Assembly: GCA_013400975.1 (NCBI GenBank)
Contig: WBMZ01002650.1
Span: 124,001 to 188,000, forward strand
Length of the DNA stretch: 64,000 nt
Direction of reading: 5' to 3'
Origin: Atrichornis clamosus
Lineage: Eukaryota; Chordata; Aves; Passeriformes; Menuridae
Position numbers and translations under genes: made by a program. Positions within the stretch are counted from its first letter, which is position 1. Each line of letters opens with the position of its first letter. Shown piece by piece: positions 45,961 through 58,435 of the stretch. Under the pieces are notes generated by a model that was given only the letters and a program-made list of their open reading frames with translations, searched no databases and was not told where the DNA came from.

Positions 45961-48900
45961 ATCTGTCCAGGAAGAACTTGCATGTGACCCCAAATTCACC
46001 CCTAGAGGAAGGCTTTCCCCATATCCATCACCCATTTTTGTGCTGGTGACTCCCACCGCCTGTCCCAGGAGTGCTCATGTTTGCAGCACAATGCTGTGAT
46101 TTCTCCCTCTGCTCTCCCTGGCTGTGGACATCATGGGCCAAGAGGACTGAGGACATTCCATTGATGTGAGAGGTTTTGCCCCATCTTAGGGCCTCACAAG
46201 CAGCTGCCTTCCTCAGTGAGGAGTGACCAGACAGAGGTGACTGCTCATCCCACCTCCATCAGGTGAGCTCAGAGGACAGGAATACCTCAACTCCCCTCCA
46301 GCCCCTCTCCTATCCATCACATCAAGTGGCACCTCATGCACAAAGATTTAACTCAACCAAAAATTAACATCTTTTACAATGCCCACACCCTGCAGAAACA
46401 CCAGCCAGCTCACACCATCAAAGAAATAACTCTGAAACCCAAGAATACCAGCTCTTCTTCTCCACTTCCAGCCTCTCCTTGCTCCCCCCAGGCAAATCCC
46501 AGCTGCTGCTCACAACATCCAGGCCCTGGTGGTGACCCAGCAGGTGCCATCGCCCAGCCTCCTGGGGACTTGCGTAGTGGGGAAGTGTCAGAGATTAGAG
46601 ACAAGAGAGCAGCGGCTGCAATATAAAAGCAAACTGAATAATTAAAGAGAGGAGCTGTTCCTTGCAGAGAACAAAATGAAAGAGTTGTGTGATTTGAGCA
46701 GAAGTGACCTTTACACTTCATTACAAGGAGGTGGCGTCCTTATAGGGTTATTAATATTTCCAGCTGAATTAGCTTGGGTTAAAAATGGCTCAAAGGAATG
46801 AAGAAGGAGAGGGAGAGTGCACAAAAATATATCATTCTGTCTTTTTCTCCTCCTCTTTCCTTTTTACCTTTTTTTTTTTTTCATGTTGTAATTTGTTGAC
46901 TTGAAAGCAGAAGGGCTGAGTGGCCATCAGGAATGAGCCTTCATTAGAAACAGGGAGGGTGACCTGGCTGAGGGATCTTCCCTCCACCCTGGCTGTGCTT
47001 CAGCAAGAAGCCTGTGTGGTGCCTCTGTGGCTGTTCCCCCTGCTCTCACCCAGGGCACAGAGCCAGCTGTCATTCACCAAGCTGCAAAGACATCATGGCA
47101 CTGATGTTCAGGTGGTTTAGAGCCAGGAGTGGAGCTCAGTGTTTCTGCTGTTGGGCCCACATGGAGTCACTAGGATGTCCTAGGGCACATGAGCTCTTGT
47201 GGTTACTGTTCCCCACCCCGTGGGCCAACTGATTCCCTTCCCACAGAACACGTTCCCGCTCCCACCAGTGTGGAAGTGGACCCTGCTCAGCACCCTGTAA
47301 CCCTCCCAGCTGTGGGGACAGTTACACCCTGGCACAAGGGACAGGCAAATGCCCTCCCTCCCAAACAGAGACAAAGCCAAGGCCTTCACTAAGGCTGCTT
47401 TAGCAGAGGGCAGACCACACAAATGCTACAGAGAATAGAGCTGCTTCTGTTCTGTAGTTTCATACAGAAGTTCATACACACACAGAAAAGGACCTTCACT
47501 GCAGCATGTCCCAGCAGGTGCAGCCCCACACAGCCTCACCAAAGCATGACTGCCAAGCATGTCCCAAAGCACTGGGTGAATTAAAAAAGCAAAGTTGAAC
47601 TCGGCGATCTGAACCTGAATCCAAGCTGCAATTTTGCTGCTCAGAGCCTCGAGGTGAGCACAGTTGTGCTTTTTGCTCTGATCACTCAGTCTCGTATTAG
47701 CCCCATCAGTGACTTTGAGATGCAAAAGCACTGCTACCTTGATAACACATCCAGACACCTGGTTGCTTCCCCACAAGCCTGGCCTAAACAATTCTGTTTT
47801 ACTGCCTCTCTCTGCCCGGCAATAACAGACTTCAGGAAAACCCACCAGAGCAAACAGAAGAGGAAAGAAACATGAAAGCAGGTGCACATCAATAAGGAAC
47901 AAGGGTGCTGTGGTGGAGCCTGCAATCACTCTCAGGGGCTGCATTGTTACCACACCATCCTTCCCACCTTCCCAGAGGCACAGCAGATCACCTTCCCCTG
48001 CTCCACTTGTGGAGCGGGCTCCTGCAAATTTAATGCAAAAACACAAATCAAATAAAGACTTCAGGCTTTTGAAGTGATCATGAGATGGACACGGTGGCAG
48101 TTGCTTCTCCCCCAGTGGCTGCTGAATCACAGCCCTTCACTTATTTATAGGCCTCCCCAGGGTGCTTGCAGGCGAGCGGATGACAAATGCCAGCAAACAT
48201 CCACCCGCAGCCCCACCAGGTGTTGTTGTCCTGGCTGTGCAGGAGATGCAGAGCGAGGACACAGCACCCTGTCAGCTGTGCCAGACGGATGGAGTGGAGG
48301 CAGGCAGAGCCCCCGAGACACTTCCCCCACCAGCCAGTGCCTCCAGCACCACCCGAGTGCTGCTCCCAGCAAATGCTCTCGCCCTCCCAGACGCGGCTCA
48401 TGTCCATGACTAAGTCCCACAGCTTTTGATGCCAACTTCACTTGCACAGAGGGCAACACTCTCGTGGCCACAGTAAAGAGGACACTGGTGCACAGAGCAG
48501 GCTGAGGGCTTACCTGGGTTCTGAACCAAGCAGGGAAACATTCCAGGGATGGAGGCCAAGAGGGAGAAGCAGAAGTAGATGTTGAAACCCAAAGTTTTCC
48601 CCTTTTTGCTGGAGGCTATTGCACATGGGCCAGGCAGTGGACAGTTCCAAGGGCAAGAGAAGAGAAAATTCAGACTTGATATGGCCTTGCTGCTAAGAGA
48701 AGGCATGAATGTGAGAGGAGAAGAAGGCAAAGGCTGAATCTTCCCCAGGCTGGGTCAGGGAGGCAGGAATACCTTTCAGGGAAGGCAAAGGTGAACTGTA
48801 TCACCTTGTTCTGTCCATAAGATCATCCCTCCCAGGTGATCTCCACCAGGGCTGTGCTCCAGAAATAAGAGATCATTTCCCTTGCCATAGTGCCAGGGAC

Positions 48901-51382
48901 CTCTCTCTGGATGCATCCACAAACTCTGGTGCTGCACAGCTGACAAAAGTAGGAGTCAGGCGTCAAGATCTCCATTATCAGCGATGATTCACAGGCCACA
49001 GAGATCACAGCTTGCCTTGTAGATGTCACTGGGACCTGGCAGTCAAGGAAAAGCATCTTATTTATAAACTGGTACGAATTACGACTGCTGAGGTATAGCC
49101 CACACGGGAGCTGCTGCCTGCTTTCCAGAATAGAGTGACTCTTTAAAAGATACATGAGGCTGCAGGACCCCTCCACAGGGCTCTGTAGTTGGGAAAGGGC
49201 CACCTGGGCAGGTGTGCAGAGCCCTGTCACTCACAGCCAGACCAGGGCTTTCATAGGCTTCCTGGTGTTACTGACACTGGGCTGCTGTAGCTGGTTTTTT
49301 ATTCAAGCCATCATTCATAGATTAAATCTGAAGTGGCTGTTTGGACTAGACGTGTTTTCTGTGAGAACTGTCACACGGGCTGAAAAAGCAATGGGATTTA
49401 TAGGGAACACCAAGGGACTCATTCCAGTGGGGCCAGGAAGCCAGTGAGCTGCCCTGCGAGGGAAGCTGGGATCTCTGTGCAGTTTCTGGGATGCAAATCT
49501 CTGAAGTCTGATCTAGGGTTGAGCTCACAGTGAGGCCAACAAGGCTACTGATAAAGTCTCTCCCTCAACTCTTGGTTTTCATGATATTTTTAAGTATACA
49601 GTTCCAGGTCTAGGTGGAATTAGCTGATGGCATAAAACGTTATTGAAGCATGAGCTGGAGTCAGACAGACATAAAGGTCATCTACATTTTGTTTTCTTTG
49701 TTTCAACTTTCTGTAGCCAAACCCTTGACTGATCTGAAAGGACCAGAGGCAGCAGCAGTCCCACACACTTGGCTGAGATCCACTGGGAAGTGCAACTGTG
49801 GAGCAGTGGGGAGAAAAAGAGGGAAGAGTTAGGAAGAGAAGAGATGCAGAAGACTCCTTGCTAATCTCAACAAGCAAGTCCCACTTTAACTCCACTAACA
49901 CAGAAAGCAGTAACAGCAGTAGCTCATCATCTGAAGACTGTGACACGAAATTTATCTTTTTTCATTGCTTTCACAGCAATTTTGCACTGTGTTTGATAGC
50001 TGATGTGCATATCCAAATTCATGCAGCCCTACCACCCCTCTCCCTCTGCCTACTCGCACTCACCCACGCTCTTCTGCGTGTGACTCAGGATGAAAAGGGA
50101 TTTAGAGAGATGCAGGGAACGTTTACAAGCCACCCACCGTTTCACCCCCAGCCTGGATGGCCACATTAGCATGTCCAGTTTGCATTTTGAGGCAAATCCC
50201 TGGGACAGGCATTTCTTCTGTCCCCAGCACAGTCAGGCACAGAGCAAAGCTGCACCAGGTCTGCCTCTGTGTTTACTGTCAGCTGGGTGTTGCAAGGCTG
50301 GATTTGCTCTAAGACAAGGCAAATTTCCCAACTTCTTGCTCGATGCCTTGTCCATATATCAGTCCAAGAGTGGTCACTGCAGCAGACCCCAGAGACCTCC
50401 TGGAGATGGTCTCACAATAAGGAGGTAACTCGGTCACACTGGGCAGTGTGGGAGGGTGGGAGATGTTTGCCAATCAGCCATAGCCTGACCTGTTCAGGAG
50501 CACCAGGAAAAACATGACTGTGGGAAAGTCTGTGGCATTTTCTGGGTGGGCTGAGTTCGGTGTGGAGGCTTGAGTCTATGAATTCTCCAGAAAAATTTCT
50601 GCGGCGCGGGGGCACTGGTGCAGGCTCCACCAGCACAAAACGAGCAGCAAAAACTTCCCCCAGCAGCAGCTGTCAGGGACTGACAGGGGACAAACTAACC
50701 AGATTTGGGTGACAAACTAAAGCCAGTTTCCCCCCTTAACAGGGCTGCTGAGAAGCCATTTAGGGGAGTGTGTCACCACTAACATCATCCTGTTTCCATG
50801 GAGACCAGATTAACAGAACTGTCGAGAGAAACTGCACTCCTAATCTCTTCCGGAGAAAGGAGCTTGCTGATACAAGAGACTTTCAAACATCTTTAATCCA
50901 AATTCAGGGTTTTCCTTTCCATGTTCTCTCTAATCCTTCTGGAGGTTGCCAGCCGCTTTCAAACCCAAGCCCAGCACAACAGCACCAAGCAGTGCAGTCA
51001 CCCAGAGTCTCTGCAGTCCCTTGCTAATACAAAATCTGCCATCTCTCTCTGTCCAAAATTTTGGCTGTCTTAAAAATAACAATTTCCCCAGCCCATCATG
51101 TGCAAGGGGCCTGCAAAATGATGTCTGCATTGGTGCACTCAGCCTGCTTTCTTTAGATGGAATTAGGCCCTGAGGACAGAGATGGAGGCACCTTCCTCCA
51201 TCAACAAAAAGATCCAGGTCCTGCCTTCTGTATTGCATGAGCCACTTTGCACTCACTTTTTTCTCTGAGCTTTTGCCTTTCCTGTGTAGCATCCCACATA
51301 AGAGCAGATCCCACAAGAGCACTGGGTAATTTGCCCAGTGGAAAAGTACACTGCTATTTGCACAGCTTGACCTAAGGATTTC
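45961..51382. other. Intergenic DNA, no gene recognised
   Basis: Contains a T-run at 46869-46881 and the longest open frame in the window (minus strand, 47426-48130, 234 codons), which matches no family I recognise and may be chance. Shorter minus-strand frames at 48.4-49.2 kb have splice-like borders but do not join in phase. Confidence 0.55.
46869..46881 (+). repeat. Poly(T) tract
   Basis: A run of 13 T preceded by T/C-rich sequence. No element body was recognised beside it. Confidence 0.85.
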
Positions 51383-51682
51383 GAGAATCACAGAGTGGTT
51401 TGGGTTGGAAAGGAACCTTAAAGACCATCTTGTCTAACTCCCCTGCCATGGGCAGGGACACCTTCCACTATCCCAGGTTGCGCCAAGCCCTGTCCAATCT
51501 GGCCTTGGACACTTCCAGGGATGGGGCAGCCACAGCTTCTCTGGGCATCCTGTGCCAGGGCCTTCCCACCCTCACAGGGAAGGATTTCTTCCTAATATCT
51601 GATCTAAATCTACCCTCCTTCAGCTTAAGGTTATTCCTTGTCCAAAGTCCCTCTCCAGCTCTCTTTCTCTCTCCCTCCAGAT
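51383..51682 (-). mobile_element. CR1 LINE 3' end
   Basis: It starts with GAGAATCACAGAGTGGTTTG and GGGTTGGAAAGGAACCTTAA, then CCATGGGCAGGGACACCTTC, CACTATCCCAGGTTGCGCC and CAGGGATGGGGCAGCCACAG. It ends near TCCCTCTCCAGCTCTCTTTC. It is a reverse-oriented, 5'-truncated CR1, close to the copy at 45.6 kb. Confidence 0.95.
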
Positions 51683-53269
51683 TCCAAATTTAATTCTAGT
51701 TTGGGAGGTAGGAGCACAGTTACCATGTTCTCTACTTCTAGCAGCCCTGCAGATTTAAGCACAGCAGAATGAGGTCAGCTTCCCCTCAAGACCCTTTGGG
51801 CTTGTTTTGTCCTTTTCCTGATGGACAATTCATATCTCCAAATGCTTCAAGGGTTCCCACACCCTCCCTGCCCATCAAAGCAGGCATCCTCATTTTCAAA
51901 TCACCAGGCAGGGTCTTTGCCAAGCAGATTTTGCTGATTTTTTTTCCAATGGGATTCATGCTGATTAAACCTCATCTACCTCTCTAAGGCTCCAGACAGG
52001 TGGGACACTGAGCACAGCCCTTTGTGCTCTCCATTGAGGGGCACACTGAGCTCTGCACATGTGGCTCATAAAGCACTCCAGCTGTGCTGACTCAGAGCCA
52101 TTTGGAACAGCTCTGTCTGCTAAGCTGAACAAGACATCAAAGGCTCTGCCACCTTCCTGTTGCTTCCAGAAGTTAAAAGAAATTTGACTACTTGCCCTTT
52201 CTTGCCTTTACCCCAAAAGCTTGTCAGGAGGTTCATGACAAAGTTTGACAGTGCCAGAATGATGAAGAAGAAGTCAGTGTTACTGGGAAAGGACAGTTCA
52301 ATTTCAATTTCATTCCTGCTCCCCTTGCCAGAGGGGTTGATGATGTTCTGCACATCTGGAGGCAGAGCTGTGGCTTTGCACAGCCTAGTCCCAGAGGCCT
52401 GGAGCTTGTAAATCAGCTACACTACAATGTCTCACCTACATCAACCCTCTGGCCCTTCCTTGGGATTCTGCATGTGCTGAGGTTTCTCTTGGCACACATT
52501 ACACATGCAAGCCTGAAGCTTCCCAGAAGCTCTAAAACAGGCACAACATGGATCCGGACAGGGCCAGGCTGAGGCACATCTGTGTCCTACAGCTGTGGGC
52601 AATGAAGGGTTAGTTTCTCTCCAGGCTCTGAAAGCACGTTCTGAAGCATCAGACTATTTCTGCTCAGCATCTCTGATTTCAGATGAGAGCTCTGCTGTGG
52701 GATAGAGCTGGCATGTGGGATAAAAGGGAGTAAAATTATACACAGGGTATTTTGGTGCAGGGTTTCCTACACCTACTTCCTTTGTCCCCCTTTGACTGAA
52801 GGGTCCCAGCTGGTTAGTTCATGGCTGGGCACAGTGGGAGGAGGTCAGCAGAGGAGGAAGCAAGGGGTACTTTAAAGCAGGCTGTGTTTATAGCGCCTGC
52901 AGCTACAGGTGACTGATTTGTGTGTGTGTGGGCGGGGGGGGGGGGTGTTGTTTATTTGTTTGATGTTTTTTGGTAGTTTTGGCTTTTTCTTTTTTTGCAG
53001 GTTGGCCAGGTATCAGCCCCCGGGCTCTGCCTTGTATCCACAGCCACTCCTGGTCAGAGAAGCAAGATTTCCATCTCCTCAATATCACCTGTCCAGCTGG
53101 TCTCTTTGAAAACATGACGCCCAGAACAGAAGACAAAACTGCAGAGTATTATTATTGTTGTTTTTATTTATTGTTGTTTGGAGCAAACAGGCTGTACTGT
53201 CACCACCAAGGCCGTGTGTAGAGGCCCAGAGACCACAGCCAAGGGCTTTCAGGAAGGACGCTCTGTAGT
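51683..53269. other. Intergenic DNA, no gene recognised
   Basis: Contains a GT/G-rich simple tract at about 52919-52990. A region near 52.15-52.42 kb is open in frames on both strands; the minus frame includes a hydrophobic stretch but no identifiable domain. Confidence 0.55.
52919..52999 (+). repeat. GT/G/T-rich simple sequence
   Basis: A TGTGTGTGTG run is followed by a G-run of eleven interrupted once upstream by C, then a T/G-rich tract with GTTTATTTGTTTG. It is low-complexity sequence. Confidence 0.85.
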
Positions 53270-53670
53270 GGCTGTCGGGGCCAGCACTGCCCTGGATCAG
53301 CCTGGGGCCGTCGGGGGGGCGCGGGTGGGAGCAGGGGGTAGGGAAGGAGGTGCCCTGAGCGCACCACACGGGTGGAGGAGGTGGCGCCGCCTTCCTCCCC
53401 GCTCCCCTCAGACGCCCCTGTCGTGCTGGCAGAGCAGAACGGCACAGGCCGAGGTGCTCGGGGGGGCCCCCCCGCAGGATCCCTCCCAGGCCCGGGCTGG
53501 GTGCCGGGCACAGCGGGCGGGGCCCGGCCGTGCTGAGGCGGCCCCGGCCGTCGGGCTGAGGGCACTCCGCCGCGATCTGCCACGCTCCCACACGGCTGCT
53601 TGTTTTCGCTGGCGGGCAGGAGCTCAGCCCCGTACGGACAGGCAAACCAGGGGGAGGGAAGCGGCGAGGA
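53270..53670. promoter_or_regulatory. Orphan CpG island
   Basis: This is a sharply bounded GC- and CpG-rich block with GGGGGGGCGCGGG, GGCGCCGCC, GGGCGGGGCCCGGCCG and CGCCGCGATC. It lies about 20 kb beyond the GABRG4 stop codon. It has the look of a promoter, but no exon can be assigned on either side. Open frames through it are long only because stops are rare in such sequence. Confidence 0.5.
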
Positions 53671-56034
53671 GAGGGGGCAGACGAGATAAATAGGTAGCGT
53701 GAGGATAATAAAGGAGGACAGCTGGCCTAGAAAACTCGAGAGATAAATCGGCAAGGGAAAAAAAAAACCAAAACCTGAAACTAATTCCCAAGCGTTAGGT
53801 TCCTGCTGAGCCCACAGGAGAGAGGCACCTCACAGCACCCACTGCCAGTGCCGCTGCCAGTCCTGGTGCCGAGCGTTCCGGGGGCCAGCACACAGCCACG
53901 GCGGGCAGCTGCCACGGCCCTGCACGTCAGCAGGGCTTGTAGCCACGGGAAAGCAGATGGCTGTGCCCGGGAGCAGGGCACCTGCTCTGCAGGACAGGGG
54001 TGGCTGCTCAACCCGCAGCACAGACTCACCAACCCGGGCCGTGCCAAGCCGCTGTGTGCCTGTGGGGGGCAAGCAGGGCTGAAGGGACCAGCAGGGACTT
54101 TTTGCCTCCATATCCCGGTTGTTTCCTTACACTGTCATTACTTGATACTCTCAACCCCACCAAAGGGTCTGGGCAAGAGTCTCTGTGCTGCCTTAGTGCA
54201 GTACTAAACCCCACAGAGCTCTGTGGAGGCCAGAGGGGAGGGTTTGCCACCCTCTCAGTTGAACCAGTGTTCAACTGAAGCAATACACCAGCAGCCACCA
54301 AAGCAACTGAGGCTACAGGATTTTTTTTATCATTCAGGTCCTCTGATGCACCACAGCACAAGGTGCAGGAACATCATAAACCTCTTCAGTAGCAAAGACA
54401 CCACCAAGTGCACCCTGCTGACCTGAGCAGCATCTCACAGGAGGTCCATGGCCCAGGCAGAGAGACAAAACTGTCTCTCAGCTCAGCACTTTTTCTGTGC
54501 GAATGAAGCCAGCACATAAACACACAGCACTGGTGAGTTCACAGATGGCATCAGCAAGCAAAGTTTCCCGAAGTCGCAAACAAAGCTGGAGGGAAAGTTA
54601 GAACAGGATGAAACATGGGAGCAGGGAGCAGCCTGTGCTTTCCAGTTTGACAGAAAAAGCAGGGAGGGACTAATAAAGAAAGCAGAGCAGAGCCTTTATT
54701 CCCTTCCAGCCACCCTGTGCACAAGCCTCTCTCCCAGCATAGGAAAGGCAGCTCACACTTAATCCTCCCCACAGATATTCGCACCCCTCCTTCCAGTGCC
54801 TGGAGCCTGGCTTGGAGAAGTGAAAAGAGCCGCTACAAAGTCAGAGCTAAGTGGCAGCTTCCCATTTCCCCAGCTCTAATTGCCAGCCGAGCAGACGGTT
54901 AATCTCCCAGAACGTGCTGTGATAAGGGTGTTGCTGAGTCCCCGTAATTGCTTAAGAGCTGCCATCGAGGATGCCGGGAATTGCCCAATTATTCTCCCTG
55001 GTTTCTCCACACCCCACATTCCCTCCCTCCCCTCTCTAAGTTTTGTAAATTAGAAAAGAGCTTTTTTTTTTGCTCAAAAACAGCTGGCACAGGATTTCTC
55101 AGCAGTTCAGTAGGGATGAAGAGATTATATCTGGGTTGGCTAATCCTATGTGGGCAGGGAGAAGAAAATGGGGGGAGCAGCAGTGGGGATCCCACTGGAA
55201 GCAAAGGGGAGGGAAGGCTGCACTCACAGGTGATGTCTTGAACAGAATTCATCCCAGCAAGCCAGCACTGGCCCTGAGTACAAATCACATCCCATTTCCA
55301 GCTCTTCAGTGGCTCTATTGAGTCATAAATCAGCTCCACGTCCAAGCGGGCTGAAACATTCACACTCTCACAGTTACCTTATTCAGTGCTGAGAAGTTAA
55401 AACTTTCTTGCCAAGGCCAGCAGGCTGGGGAGCTTCAAATACCCAAATCCCCGCGGAGCTCAGCAGTGAAAAATGAAACCAAAAAGATGCCAAAAACCAC
55501 AAGACAGAAAACAAGTTCCCGAACTGCAGATCACCTGCACATCTCCATTTGTTCAGCTGTTTTTCTCCAGATGATGCAGAGGGCCAAGTAGCCATCTGGT
55601 GTGACCAACTCAGAGAGGCAAACAAGCCAGGCCACTGTCTAATTCAATGCTGACCTACAGACACCGGCAGCAGGACTCAGCTCCCAGCCCTTGGTTATCT
55701 TTGCAGCGGTTTAAAGCTTGGTTTCCTCCCCCAATGCTTCATGACTGTCCCTTAGATGCCACTTTTAAGCCCCAAAATAGCAGCTCTTCTTTGAGCTGAC
55801 AATACAGGCAGAAGTCTTCAATGCCACCAGAAGGATTGAGGCACTCAAAGTCTGTTAATTTTAATGGGATCAAGTTTTTTCTTCTGTAGAGAGTTCCTAG
55901 AAATTTGGATACAGACATTAAAGATGCAGCACCTCCTGCAGCATGCCCAGTCTGTCTGGGCCACCTCTGGGTAGGGATGGGACACCCAGGTGGATTTGGG
56001 CTCTTTTTTGTGTTCTGCACTGCCAACACTTGTC
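53671..56034. other. Intergenic DNA, no gene recognised
   Basis: Contains an A-run at 53758-53767 and a T-run at 55063-55072. Otherwise ordinary sequence; no transposon or coding exon was recognised. Confidence 0.55.
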
Positions 56035-56274
56035 CTAACCCAGCTGCAAGCCACAATAAGCTAGGACTAGAACTAGAACGTAATTTACTGAGTAGGTAAT
56101 AGGCTGGTAAAGAAGATAATATGTCAGATTTGCTGATCCCTTAATACCCACATGGTCACTCATAGCTATTATGCATTGATACAAGCACTGTAATTTGACA
56201 TAAACAAACGTATAACAACACAAAACTACAATCAAGACTACAATTAGGTTTAACATCTAATTCATAGATACTGG

Positions 56275-56890
56275 TGGCTGTTGGTGACCACCTGAGCAGA
56301 TTTTCTCAGCACTGATGTTTTCCATCTTTCTTCACTCTGTCTGGGGCATGGTGGGTTGTGACAGGAGCCAAATAGATAAAGTTGCATCCCCTAATTTTAA
56401 TAAAATTGCAAATACAGGAATTTGAGGGTCTGTGTATATACACAGTGGTGGTGTCTATAAATAGAGAATCACAAAGGGCTCTCTTGCAAACACATCAATT
56501 CCCAGCACAAAGGAGTACAGGCTCAGAGGTCTCTCTGGGATGTATTTCAAAATGACAAACATTTTGTTCAGTGTCAAGACAAATGTCTTGGGTCTTAACA
56601 GTTACATTCACAAATACATTCACAAATAAATCCCTGTTGTTTCTGCACAACAGATGTGTCAGCAGTGACAGTTTGCCATTTGTTCCCATTTTGCTGGGCG
56701 CATAGTCCAGGTTCTGATGGATAGAGTACAATTCCATGGTGATTTGACCCCAGCACAATGATTTGGTTTATGGAATCATTTAGGCTGGAAAACACCTCTG
56801 AGATCATCAAGTCCAACCATTGCATAGGGTTAAGACAAAAGCTGTGGCTTTACTGCTGCGTGGGGTCAAAAGAGAAGTTTGCTAGATACA
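56275..56890. mobile_element. Unidentified insertion inside the env remnant
   Basis: This sequence interrupts the env remnant between the ectodomain and the membrane anchor. It includes a direct repeat (CATTCACAAATA twice, near 56607-56630), a TATAAATAG motif and a CR1-like fragment at its upper end. No retroviral frame continues through it. The exact borders are uncertain. Confidence 0.35.
56762..56835 (-). mobile_element. CR1-related 3'-end fragment
   Basis: It reads TGGAATCATTTAGGCTGGAA and then GAGATCATCAAGTCCAACCA, the reverse complement of a common avian CR1-type 3' end. Only about 70 nt remain. It sits within the disrupted retroviral region and therefore postdates or accompanies that disruption. 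Confidence 0.7.
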
Positions 56891-58169
56891 ACCAAGATTG
56901 GAAATACTTTCTGAATTAAAATAAATATTTTTGAAATATTTTTTGAATTGAAATTATTTTCCCAAATTACCTTTTGAATCTCGGTGGGTAAGATGTTCCC
57001 ATGGCCTTCCCTTATAGTTATTGCTGTAGTGGATTGCACCTGTAACTGAGCTTGGATACAGCGAGAGCTATGGAAACATTATTCTGGGTAATGCCAAGTG
57101 CATCTACAATTAGGTAGGGGTCCTTTTCATTAATTCTCTGCCATTTAGACAATATATCAGCCAGGAGCCATTGACTAGTTCCTAATGCCCACAAAGAACA
57201 TTGTAATGGGTGTTCTTGTTTATACAAATCACTTGTTGCCCAGCTTAATTTATTTGCCAAAACTTCAGTGTCTGTGCTGTTCATTTAATACTCCTAATCC
57301 TATTCCCAGGATGCCAGTCACATTTTGGAGAGGTGAGGGTTCACCCCTGCAACCTTGTGAACAGCCCTGTACAGATGTGTTTAGGAATGGCAAGCAGGTG
57401 GGTTTAATTGCAGAGATATTAACCTGCAGTGACAGTTCCACTTGCCTGAGGCTCCATAATGGGTTAGGTATCACTTATTGCTGGCCTATGTATTTAATAC
57501 CATAGGGCCCAATTTCAGAAATCTGTGGGGTTAAGGTTCCAGCAGTCTTATAGGGGTTCTAAGAAGTAGTAAAATACATTGTGGGGGTTAAGGTAGCTTT
57601 TGCTGTGCTGATATAAATGATCCTAGTTTCAATTAAATTGTATCTCCAAGATAAATAGATAAATTATATCTCATACTATTTCTCTTTCCATGTGTTCTTC
57701 TAATGTAACACTATTGACCAGCTACCAGCCTGGTTAGATCTGTTCCACTCTTCAAAGGGACCGTATTGGAAACTAAGCAAGTAAATTTACACTTCATTGT
57801 TTGGGGGATTGTGCTTACATTTCCCTCTGCCAAATCCATGTTAATGGGTGGGACTCCTAAATTTGTATGATTATAGCTTGCTTTGTTAGTGGTTGTCATT
57901 GCAATGCACTCAGGCTTAGACACAATTACAACTACTTCCATATTGATTTGTACCAATAAAGGACCTGCAGGTCTCCACCCCATGCATCAGACTTGTTGAG
58001 GTATAAACTAGGTCTGGTTCACACTGCTGGTTTTTTGGTATTTTTGGTTTCAACCAGTATGGTTCCTGGAAAGTGAAATGAGACAAGTCTTGGCAGGGAG
58101 ACTCCAAACTGGTTACCCCTTCCAGTGAGTGGCCAGGGTGTATCTGTGGTAACACAGACCTTTCCCACA

Positions 58170-58435
58170 GGAACTTTTCTCTTCTTCCTTCTATGTTTTG
58201 TAAATAGAGATAAAAGCTTGGATGTTATTGAAAACTGTCTCTGGAAAGATGGACATTCTACCTGGCCTGTCAGCCTAGGGGGAGGTTATGAATTGACCCA
58301 ATCCGGACAACCTTTGGGAAGTCTATATAAGTTTTAGAATTAAATAATAAATTCAGATTTTCTGCCTCACCCGAACTCGTCTGGTTCTTTCGCTCTGCCA
58401 GTGGTTCAACAGCGACATGTATCCACCCAAAGTTA
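58170..58435 (+). repeat. LTR-like segment
   Basis: Plus-strand order of signals is LTR-like: GGGGAGGTTATGAATTGACC, TATATAAG at 58323-58330, overlapping AATAATAAA about 20 nt later, then a C/T-rich stretch with CACCCGAACTCGTCTGG. The orientation is opposite to the env and gag remnants on either side, so it is either a separate solo insertion or a rearranged end. No matching second LTR and no target-site duplication were identified. Confidence 0.35.

Larger units (their letters stand above)
56035..58160 (-). pseudogene. Endogenous retrovirus env remnant
   Basis: The minus strand carries pieces of a retroviral envelope gene in order. Surface-subunit-like sequence with N-glycosylation sequons lies at about 57.7-58.15 kb. 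Fusion-subunit ectodomain sequence lies at about 57.02-57.47 kb, with a Gly/Leu-rich fusion-peptide-like stretch leading into a heptad-like region containing EVLANKLSWATSDL. A strongly hydrophobic anchor with a following cysteine-rich tail lies at 56.15-56.26 kb. The frame is broken between pieces, and about 0.75 kb of unrelated sequence separates ectodomain and anchor. It cannot encode a working envelope. The genus is uncertain; it is an old avian gamma/alpha-type element by general look only. Confidence 0.6.

Noticed and set aside
48410..49230. Minus-strand frames with splice-like borders that could be two exons
   Set aside because: More than one frame is open in each and the best donor/acceptor pair does not join in phase.
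52120..52420. Minus-strand frame with a hydrophobic segment and splice-like borders
   Set aside because: About 100 codons is expected by chance many times in this window; the plus strand is equally open and no domain is recognised.
53085..53754. Long overlapping frames on both strands through the CpG island
   Set aside because: All frames are open because stops are rare in CpG-rich sequence; no frame resembles a protein family.
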